A stretch of 7,816 nucleotides of DNA. Origin: Chlorobiota bacterium. Lineage in GTDB: Bacteria > Bacteroidota > Ignavibacteria > Ignavibacteriales > Ignavibacteriaceae. Positions 1 through 5,362 of this stretch are shown here, in pieces. Within the stretch, counting starts at the first letter, position 1. Every line of letters starts with the position of its first letter. The position numbers were made by a program, and so were the translations under genes. The stretch lies in contig RHKR01000201.1 in the NCBI GenBank assembly GCA_008363265.1, forward strand, positions 1 through 7,816, given 5' to 3'. The notes under the pieces were generated by a model. That model worked only from the letters and a program-made list of their open reading frames with translations. It ran no database searches and was not told the origin of the DNA.

Positions 1-113
1 AAGAGAACAGAGACACCTCCAAGTGTGAACGCCACAGGGAAGCCCATCAGCAGTGAGATGATCACAACCGCGAAAAAGATGAACGGCATCAGGTCCACTA
101 AAATATCAGGCAC
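1..113 (-). CDS. dctM: TRAP transporter large permease subunit DctM, N-terminus only (partial)
   Basis: The large membrane subunit of a tripartite ATP-independent periplasmic (TRAP) transporter forms the ion-coupled transport channel in the inner membrane. Only the first 37 or so codons lie in the window. They read VPDILVDLMPFIFF, then a hydrophobic helix, then MGFPVAFTLGGVS, which is the hallmark N-terminal motif of DctM proteins. The start is taken as GTG at 113 because a GGAGG ribosome-binding site (126-122) sits 8 bases upstream. An in-frame ATG at 89 is a weaker alternative. The gene overlaps the end of the small permease gene by 8 bases, which suggests translational coupling and fits the usual QM order. 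The substrate cannot be inferred. The rest of the gene lies beyond base 1. Confidence 0.9.
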   Translation of the reverse strand, partial: MPDILVDLMPFIFFAVVIISLLMGFPVAFTLGGVSVL

Positions 114-621
114 GCTCTTTTCCTCCGGTACTCTGGTATCTTTTTACTGCGTCATGCAGGAACGCGACACCCTGCATCGTCAGGAGGATGAACCCGAGAG
201 GTATCATCGACTTGAGGAGGTACCTCATCGGCAGACCGCCCGGATCGGGTGACCCCTCATGTATCGTGAAGGATGCCCATATGAAATCGATCGAATAGAA
301 AATCACAAATCCGCAGAATGAAAAAAGAAGTATCACCACACCGGTAATATCTACCAGTGCCCTCTTCTTCTCACTGAAACGGTTGTAAAGAACATCGATC
401 TTCACGTGTTCCCCCTTTTTGAAAGTGTATCCCGCGGCGAGGAGAAAAATTATCGAAAATATGTGCCACTCAAGCTCCTGGAAGGCGACACTTCCCACGT
501 TGAACACATACCTCCCAACTACATCCCCGACAACAAGCAACACCAGGATGACAGTCAGAAATGCGGAGACCGCACCCGCCGTTTCCTGAATCCGGCCGTT
601 GATCCTTAAGAATCTCTCCAA
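106..621 (-). CDS. dctQ: TRAP transporter small permease subunit DctQ
   Basis: This 171-residue protein has the length and layout of the small TRAP membrane subunit, which helps hold the large permease. Four hydrophobic segments lie at about residues 16-38, 49-66, 89-111 and 134-157. Family landmarks are RYVFN (37-41), an acidic/aromatic stretch QELEW (48-52), KKGEHVKID (68-76) and SPDPGGLP (124-131). The latter, followed by a positively charged stretch and a fourth helix, is typical of the DctQ subgroup. The start is a TTG at 621, three bases after the preceding stop codon, with GGGAG (632-628) as a plausible ribosome-binding site 6 bases upstream. It overlaps the large subunit gene downstream by 8 bases. 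The TRAP family takes up carboxylates and related compounds, but the substrate here is unknown. Confidence 0.9.
   Translation of the reverse strand: MERFLRINGRIQETAGAVSAFLTVILVLLVVGDVVGRYVFNVGSVAFQELEWHIFSIIFLLAAGYTFKKGEHVKIDVLYNRFSEKKRALVDITGVVILLFSFCGFVIFYSIDFIWASFTIHEGSPDPGGLPMRYLLKSMIPLGFILLTMQGVAFLHDAVKRYQSTGGKERA
122..126 (-). promoter_or_regulatory. Ribosome binding site for the large permease gene
   Basis: A perfect GGAGG on the minus strand lies 8 bases before the GTG at 113, inside the end of the small permease gene. It decides the choice of GTG over the in-frame ATG at 89. Confidence 0.6.
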
Positions 622-624
622 CTG

Positions 625-1869
625 TCACTCCCACGAACAGATGTAGTTCAGTGTGTAACCCTGCTTCATGAAAGGTCTTACGGGGAGTCCGGTTATCTTC
701 ACCTTCCCGGCGAAGTTGCCCGCGGCGTTCTTCTGCAGCATCACCATAGATGTGGGGGTCTCAACTCCGGCTTCCTCACCCGGGGCGTAGAATTCGAACT
801 CAACCGTTGAATCAGCCGCAAGGGTGAAAGGCCAGGCACCCGGTTTTACAAGTTTACAGCCGTTCTCCACAAATTTTCTGAACAGCCCGGGGAATTTTCC
901 CTCCCTTCCTGCGGAGGCGATGAACCCGAATTCGGCCACCCCGACATAGGGGCCCTTCTCGCCTTTGTGCTTGGCGAACATCGTCAGGTGGAATTTACCC
1001 GCAGAGGGAAAGAGGATATCGATAGTGCCCCCGGTCCCCGAGAACTGGGTGAGAGTTCTGTTCTCGACCCTGGTCTCATTCATGTCGTACAGATTGGAAG
1101 TGACCACAACATCATCAGGGAGTTTGAACTCAAGCCGGAACTCTGAGCCCGCGTTATAAAGACGCGCGGGGGTGGTTACGAGATCAAGACCGAGGGCGAA
1201 GAACCTGTCGGTAAGGTACGGCATCTCAGAGAACTCCCAAAACTCCTTCGGCCCGGCCACGAGTTGCCACTGAGGGTCATCGGGGAAGTGGGTGTTGAGG
1301 AATTTCTCAGGATCGATCATGTAATAGCCGAGTGAATAGTGAGGCCGGAAGTATAATCCGTCGATATAGCCTGAGTTCCACGTTACATCGATCAGCTTCC
1401 ACTGCCCGTCAAGTTTTACCGCGTTCCAGGCGTGGTTCGACTCAAATTTTTCATCCCCTTTGAAGAGGTCGAAACCGTAACCCCGCGCGTAGCCGGTTAT
1501 CTTTTTATTTTCGATACCGGCGGTTGTAAGCAGCAATTCAAAAACATTGCAATAGCCTTCACAGACCGATTTGCCCGTTTTGATCACCTCCCAGGTGTCA
1601 TAAACCACGGGCGAATTACCCAGGAATCCGTTAACATCATACTCGATATTAAGCGCGACCCAGTCGTGCAGAACGCGCACCTTTTCAGCCGGGGAAGTGA
1701 TGCCCGTGAGAAGTGCATCCATGAGGGGAATGATGTTGGTTTTTGGATCGGCTTTAACGGCGGCCACGATTCCCTGAGGAACATTAACCGCGTTAGGGTG
1801 GGGGTCCTGAGCGGGGAGATTGAAAGCCATCAGAAGTAACAAAATCGCGAACAAAACCTGACGTGACAT
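625..1869 (-). CDS. Secreted transglutaminase-like (KY-peptidase-type) protein
   Basis: This 414-residue protein starts with a signal peptide (basic SRQ, hydrophobic core to about residue 18, likely cleavage after LPA at 20), so it is probably periplasmic or exported. Residues about 60-165 form a transglutaminase-like cysteine protease core. The catalytic triad looks intact: Cys103 in SVCEGYCNVF, His146 in SNHAWNAV and Asp161 in LIDVTWN. After the core comes YMIDPEKF...HFPDDPQWQL (about 183-203), a signature shared with the kyphoscoliosis-peptidase (KY) group. The C-terminal 200 residues look like beta-rich domains of unknown role. Such folds act as peptidases or cross-linking enzymes; the substrate here is not known. 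ATG at 1869 lies 2 bases after the previous stop and lacks a strong ribosome-binding site, which suggests translational coupling. Its place between an oxidoreductase gene and TRAP subunits is unusual. Confidence 0.85.
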   Translation of the reverse strand: MSRQVLFAILLLLMAFNLPAQDPHPNAVNVPQGIVAAVKADPKTNIIPLMDALLTGITSPAEKVRVLHDWVALNIEYDVNGFLGNSPVVYDTWEVIKTGKSVCEGYCNVFELLLTTAGIENKKITGYARGYGFDLFKGDEKFESNHAWNAVKLDGQWKLIDVTWNSGYIDGLYFRPHYSLGYYMIDPEKFLNTHFPDDPQWQLVAGPKEFWEFSEMPYLTDRFFALGLDLVTTPARLYNAGSEFRLEFKLPDDVVVTSNLYDMNETRVENRTLTQFSGTGGTIDILFPSAGKFHLTMFAKHKGEKGPYVGVAEFGFIASAGREGKFPGLFRKFVENGCKLVKPGAWPFTLAADSTVEFEFYAPGEEAGVETPTSMVMLQKNAAGNFAGKVKITGLPVRPFMKQGYTLNYICSWE

Positions 1870-1871
1870 AA

Positions 1872-3187
1872 TTAACTCAACAGATAATTGATAGCATCTT
1901 TCGCCGAATAAGATCCGGCATTGTGTTTCATAAGTTTTCTGAGGAACCCGAGATCATCGCCGAGTGTTACTATCGGCGGTTCCACTTCATCGCCTACACC
2001 GGCAGTGGCGAGGAGGCCGTTGCAGAGGCATCCGCGACCGGCTACCTCATCCGGGTTACCCCCTTTTTGGATGAATTTCTCTTCCGGTTCGGCCGAACAG
2101 CGGTATCCTATCCTCTCACCCTCTTTTTCATACGGGGTAACCAGGAGTCCTTTGTTGCAGATCCTTACACGGCCGTCATAAACCGTGCTTTCGGCAATGG
2201 AACCATCGACTTCGGCAAGTTTGAAGGGGAAGCCCGTTGGTGAGATTCTGGAATCGGTTCTGATATTCAGCTCGCCATCATACCCGGATTTTCTTAATTT
2301 GGCTCTCAATTCAGGCACCATCCCCGACTCTTCAGCCAGAGCGAATATTGTACCTGCCTGAATACCTGTCGCGCCAACTGATCTGGCGTGGCGAAGCTTC
2401 TCCGGTGAGGCGTTTGAGCCTCCTATCCAGAAGGGTATCCCGAGTTTTGCCATCTCGTGATAATCAACCCGGTCTTTCTCTCCACACTTCCCTCAGGCGA
2501 TCTCTTTAGAAAAAGATTGGCGAGCAGATTGGATGAAATAATAGGTATGAATTTCGGTTTTTTCAGATTTTTCGGTATCTCGCCGAAGAATTCTACGGGA
2601 TTGAATTTGATCGCGCTGCTCTTAATATTCGTACCCGAAACAGGAACCGAGTAGCTGCATTCATTTCCTTCAACAATATCGCTGATCAATCCGGGGATCT
2701 GCAGGGGAATGCCAGCACCCATCGTGATGATATCGACACCGCCCATGATGGCACCATAGAGTGCATGGACGTGGGGCAGGGCGATCTTTTCGAGGTAATT
2801 GATGCTTATGGGGTTATCATGCCCCTCTTTTGCCATTCTTACCACGGCGAAGTTCGCGCAGATAACGAGCGCGATAAAAAGGTGGGAAGGATGAAACCCG
2901 ATGTGAGGTATTCCCTTGAACGGGGTGTTCTTCGGAATGCCGCCCTTCACATAAAATTTTTCCATGATCTCTTTAACCATGCTCTGAAAGGGAAATCCCG
3001 CGAGTACACGCCGGAAATGTTCGCCGGGGTCACCCATCTGAAGGGATCTGACCATCAACCATTCGAGGGCTGTACCCGAGACAGTTCCCTGCTGTCCAAG
3101 CTTTGAAACCATCTTTGCGAGTTCAGGACTCGATATATTTACGCCCATACCCCCCTGAATTATTTCGGGAAGTTTTCTCATACTCAT
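1872..3187 (-). pseudogene. Nitronate monooxygenase-family protein, broken by an internal deletion and frameshift
   Basis: Members of this FMN-dependent TIM-barrel family (older name 2-nitropropane dioxygenase) oxidise alkyl nitronates, though many have unknown substrates. The first part (3187 to about 2483) matches the N-terminal half: IIQGGMGV near the start, SGTALEW, and GGVDIITMGAGIPLQIP. It runs to LFLKRSPEGSV and then leaves the homology. The second part, in another frame from about 2483 to 1872, begins GEKDRVDYHEMAKLGIPFWIG and carries ATGIQAGTIFALAEESG, SPTGFPFK, RYCSAEP-like and GCLCNGLL motifs of the C-terminal half. The family segment expected between them, with the VEGPTAGGHNAP-type motif that includes the active-site His, is absent (roughly 30 residues). 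The start is ATG 3187, with AAGGA (3200-3196) 8 bases upstream; TTG 3190 and ATG 3181 are alternatives. It heads the operon. An assembly error is the main alternative to a real mutation. Confidence 0.85.
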
Positions 3188-3195
3188 CAATTGGA

Positions 3196-3200
3196 TCCTT
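3196..3200 (-). promoter_or_regulatory. Ribosome binding site for the broken monooxygenase gene
   Basis: AAGGA on the minus strand is 8 bases from ATG 3187, but 5 bases from TTG 3190 and 14 from ATG 3181. The spacing favours ATG 3187 as the original start. Confidence 0.45.
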
Positions 3201-3414
3201 TTGAACGCGGGTTTGAAGAATTATTCAGCATCCGGGTCCGGTGCTTCGTGGTTCCCGCTTTTATTAAACAGTTAAACCTGAATGCGCGCGGGCTATGGTA
3301 AAAATTAGATTCACATACACAAGTTAAGACATTTTCACTAATAGCGAATACGATTAATTTTGCCGTCCGGCATTATCAATATCTCCCCAGGGTGGAAGGT
3401 CAAAAAATACAGGT

Positions 3415-3448
3415 TTTGTCCCGCTGGAATTAATTTTATTTAAATTTG
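3415..3448 (+). promoter_or_regulatory. Possible Bacteroidota-type promoter before the small membrane protein gene
   Basis: TAAATTTG at 3441-3448 matches the TAnnTTTG (-7) consensus known from Bacteroidota. TTTG at 3415-3418 could be the matching upstream (-33) element. The 22-base spacer is slightly longer than usual, so this is tentative. It lies about 50 bases before the ATG at 3500. Confidence 0.25.
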
Positions 3449-3499
3449 CACAACTGAAACTGATTTTGTTCAACCTCCGGAATAAAGGAAAAGAATCGC

Positions 3500-3655
3500 A
3501 TGGATGTAATCGTAATTGCCGTCCTTGTTGTGGTCGGTCTTCTCATATTAAAAAGCGTTGCAGGCGTATTTAAATTTGCGATCAAAATAGCAATATATGC
3601 CCTGATAGGCCTGGCCGTTTACAGGGGGCTGGTGTATTTGGGGGTTATGAGTTAG
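3500..3655 (+). CDS. Small two-helix membrane protein, 51 residues, unknown function
   Basis: The reading frame starts MDVIVIAVLVVVGLLILK and ends YLGVMS. Two hydrophobic segments, about residues 3-17 and 27-49, are joined by a short stretch with Lys18 and Lys25; Lys29 and Arg42 lie within the second half. This makes a probable hairpin inner-membrane protein. The ATG at 3500 has AAAGGA (3484-3489) 10 bases upstream, and a possible promoter lies further upstream. Codon use (GTC, GCC, CTG, GGC mixed with AT-rich codons) looks like normal coding. I do not recognise the family. It could be a housekeeping small membrane protein or a small toxin. It lies 246 bases before the ATPase on the same strand, and its stop codon is the first three bases of an 8-bp tandem repeat block. 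Confidence 0.6.
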   Translation: MDVIVIAVLVVVGLLILKSVAGVFKFAIKIAIYALIGLAVYRGLVYLGVMS

Positions 3656-3708
3656 AACTTAAGAACTTAAGAACTTAAGAACCTAGGAATCTCGGGACTT
3701 CGGAACCT
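3653..3708 (+). repeat. 8-bp tandem repeat block, about seven units
   Basis: Seven consecutive octamers begin at the TAG stop of the small membrane protein gene. The first is TAGAACTT (3653-3660), the next two are exact AAGAACTT, and later units degrade to forms such as CGGGACTT and CGGAACCT (3701-3708). The loose consensus is nnGRACYT. Loose extra GAACTT copies lie at 3746-3751 and 3768-3773, out of phase with the block. The same octamer family recurs at 5326-5357 on the other strand. Confidence 0.85.
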
Positions 3709-3784
3709 CTGTCTGCCGAGGCGTATTTTTAACCCAAGGCTCAAAGAACTTCAAACTCTGTTGACTGGAACTTATGGAAACTGA

Positions 3785-3800
3785 GATGAGCATGCTAATC
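3785..3800. promoter_or_regulatory. Imperfect 16-bp palindrome upstream of the ATPase
   Basis: The palindrome GATGAGCATGCTAATC has a perfect 8-bp centre, AGCATGCT (3789-3796), one mismatched pair, and outer GAT/ATC arms. It lies 15 bases before a TATAAT box (3815-3820). It could be a regulator binding site; no regulator gene is adjacent. A second TATAAT is at 3844-3849. No good -35 box was seen for either. Confidence 0.25.
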
Positions 3801-3867
3801 ACAGGAAAATGAGTTATAATAGGACTAAATTCAGTTAATTATTTATAATTGTCAAGAATAAAAAGCA

Positions 3868-3879
3868 TATTTGCAAATA
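3868..3879. promoter_or_regulatory. Perfect 12-bp palindrome just before the ATPase start
   Basis: TATTTGCAAATA is a perfect palindrome ending 22 bases before the ATPase ATG, downstream of the TATAAT at 3844-3849. Its position would suit an operator that blocks transcription or early elongation. AT-rich DNA produces such palindromes by chance fairly often, so this is only a candidate. Confidence 0.3.
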
Positions 3880-3901
3880 ATTTACAAAAACGGATTATAT
3901 T

Positions 3902-5200
3902 ATGCTTTTGGAGTTCAGAGTATCAAACTACCGGACATTCAGGGAAGAGGCCGTCTTCAGTATGGTGGCTTCAAACTACGATAAAAAAGAGCGGGAAACC
4001 GAAAATGTCGCGGTTAATGAAAAGTTTAAGTTAAGACTTCTAAAAAGTGCAGTGGTTTACGGGGCAAACGCTTCCGGCAAAAGCAAGCTGTTCGAAGCCC
4101 TCTCCTTCATGCGTTGGTTCGTGTTGAATTCATTTCAGTCGCTGAAGACCGGCGACCCGATCCCTGTTGATCCACATCTGTTGCGGACCGGACTGGAAAA
4201 CCAACCATCCCGCTTTGAGATACTTTTCCTTCATCTGGATTCGCTCTATAGATACGGGTTTGAAGTAAACCGTTCAAGAGTTCTTAAAGAATGGCTGTTC
4301 CTCCGCGAAAAGAGAAAAGAGTTAACTCTTTTTGAAAGATCAGAGGAAAACATAGATGCTCATCCCTATCTGTTCAAGATATCCAACAATGAGTTTTTCA
4401 AACCACTGATCCGTTCCAACTGCCTCCTCCTCTCAAGTGCCGCTCAGGCTAACGATACGAACGTCGGCAAGATCATAGATTGGTTCAACCGGTTGAGGAT
4501 CATCTCCGGTGTTGATATTCACGCGCAGGAGAAAATGACTGTTTTCAAGTCTCATGAACCCTCGGTAAAGCAAAAGATACTGGAGTTATTGGTCGCCGCG
4601 GATACCGGCATAGTGAATTATGATGTTGATTTCAGCACTCCCTATGTGGATCTTGTGGCTGAACCGGGTGTTGTAACGATCGATTTGGAAAGCGCTGGAA
4701 ATCCTTTCGGTCAAATAACCGGTGTGAAAACACTCCATCTCCGTTTTAACGAAAAAACAGGGAGGACAGAGCATGTGGAATTATCGATGGCGAAAGATGA
4801 ATCGGGTGGTACCAGGAAGTTCTTCGCACTGGCTTATCCTGTTATCGAAGCGCTTACAGAGGGTAGCACTTTGGTGGTTGACGAACTCGATTCAAACCTC
4901 CACCCTAAACTGACCGAAAAGATAGTTGAATTGTTCAATTCAATGGAGAATTCGAACGGCGCTCAATTAATCTTCAATACACACAATACCAATCTGCTGG
5001 AATCAGGATTGATGAGGCGGGATCAGGTATGGTTCGTCGATAAAGACCTTTACGGTTCAGCGAAGCTGTTCTCATTATCTGACATCCAGGTCAGAAAAAA
5101 CGACAAATTCGAAAAAGAGTATCTTGAAGGGCGGTATGGGGCAGTTCCATACCTGGCCGAGATGGGCTCGTTCCATTTTAAGGAATCGGCAGGGAAATGA
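3902..5200 (+). CDS. AAA/ABC-like ATPase of the COG1106 (RloA/AbiL-type) family
   Basis: This complete 432-residue ATPase is soluble. Its start, LLEFRVSNYRTFREEA, is the usual opening of the family. Walker A is GANASGKS (54-61); an ABC-type signature ESGGTRKFF lies at 300-308; Walker B is TLVVDELD (323-330) with Asp327/Glu328; the D-loop follows in SNLHP; and the switch His361 is in NTHNTNLL. The variable middle (about 80-295) is the family's insert. The C-terminus has the conserved EKEYLEGRYGAVPYL (404-418), so the protein is not truncated. ATG 3902 has only a weak GGA (3892-3894) upstream. Relatives in AbiL and RloA/RloB-type pairs are ATPase subunits of phage-defence systems next to a RloB-like (TOPRIM-type) protein. 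No such partner follows here. A defence role is inferred from family membership only; ATP binding is well supported. Confidence 0.88.
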   Translation: MLLEFRVSNYRTFREEAVFSMVASNYDKKERETENVAVNEKFKLRLLKSAVVYGANASGKSKLFEALSFMRWFVLNSFQSLKTGDPIPVDPHLLRTGLENQPSRFEILFLHLDSLYRYGFEVNRSRVLKEWLFLREKRKELTLFERSEENIDAHPYLFKISNNEFFKPLIRSNCLLLSSAAQANDTNVGKIIDWFNRLRIISGVDIHAQEKMTVFKSHEPSVKQKILELLVAADTGIVNYDVDFSTPYVDLVAEPGVVTIDLESAGNPFGQITGVKTLHLRFNEKTGRTEHVELSMAKDESGGTRKFFALAYPVIEALTEGSTLVVDELDSNLHPKLTEKIVELFNSMENSNGAQLIFNTHNTNLLESGLMRRDQVWFVDKDLYGSAKLFSLSDIQVRKNDKFEKEYLEGRYGAVPYLAEMGSFHFKESAGK

Positions 5201-5234
5201 TTCAGCGAATTGAAGAAATGCTCAAGCATTCATA

Positions 5235-5301
5235 GGCACCGTCATAGGCACCGTTATAGTTACCATGATGGTTACATACATAGTTACCATCATGGTTACT
5301 C
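5235..5301 (+). repeat. 12-bp tandem repeat block, five and a half units
   Basis: Strict 12-bp periodicity runs in units at 5235-5246, 5247-5258, 5259-5270, 5271-5282 and 5283-5294, with a partial unit to 5301. Units drift from GGCACCGTCATA (first) to GTTACCATCATG (fifth). CATA at 5231-5234 looks like the tail of one more unit. Units contain partial dyads (ACCAT/ATGGT). The block begins 34 bases after the ATPase stop. Because 12 is a multiple of 3, reading frames stay open through it on both strands. The short unit without spacers rules out CRISPR. Confidence 0.85.
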
Positions 5302-5325
5302 AAACATTTAATAGCATAATCACTG

Positions 5326-5357
5326 AAGTACCGAAGCTCCGAAGCACCGAAGTTCTA
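5326..5357 (-). repeat. 8-bp tandem repeat block, about four units, same family as 3653-3708
   Basis: Read on the minus strand, four octamers follow each other from 5357 to 5326. The first is TAGAACTT (5357-5350), identical to the first unit of the other block. The others, such as CGGTGCTT and CGGTACTT, share the nnGnnCTT pattern. A decayed fifth unit may follow to 5318. The block starts 5 bases after the TGA of the glycosidase-like gene, in that gene's sense direction. The transcript would carry repeated CUUCGG, which can form UUCG tetraloops, but I see no strong stem, so a terminator role is not supported. Confidence 0.75.
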
Positions 5358-5362
5358 CCGAA

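Larger units (their letters stand above)
3188..3499. other. Divergent intergenic region
   Basis: No gene was found on either strand in these 312 bases. The region separates the minus-strand operon from the small plus-strand membrane protein gene, so it should hold promoters in both directions. It becomes AT-rich after about 3290. Visible elements are a short dyad, TGCCG-TC-CGGCA at 3361-3372, a possible plus-strand promoter at 3415-3448, and one exact CGGTGCTT octamer at 3239-3246 followed by a looser copy, CGTGGTTC. The octamer is identical to a unit of the 8-bp repeat block near 5345. I could not identify a convincing minus-strand promoter for the operon. Confidence 0.6.

Noticed and set aside
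1432..1839. Plus-strand 135-codon open frame
   Set aside because: It lies antisense to the transglutaminase core, whose catalytic motifs are in the minus frame; no independent support.
2423..2520. Programmed ribosomal frameshift joining the two monooxygenase halves
   Set aside because: No convincing slippery heptamer plus stimulator is seen at the join, and even a frameshifted product would lack the central motif, so deletion is the simpler explanation.
3691..3730. Rho-independent terminator after the small membrane gene (CTCGG ... CCGAG then TATTTTT)
   Set aside because: The arms are only 5 bp with a loop of about 20 bases, and the T run is separated from the stem; too weak to call.
3849..4034. 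Plus-strand 61-codon frame starting before the ATPase
   Set aside because: It overlaps the conserved N-terminus of the ATPase in another frame and has no motif or good ribosome-binding site.
5222..5293. Minus-strand mini-ORF of about 23 codons across the 12-bp repeat
   Set aside because: It merely follows the repeat (units like VTMM, VTIM), with no ribosome-binding site and a stop just upstream.
5235..5301. CRISPR array
   Set aside because: Units are 12 bp, directly adjacent and degenerate; there are no spacers and no cas genes.
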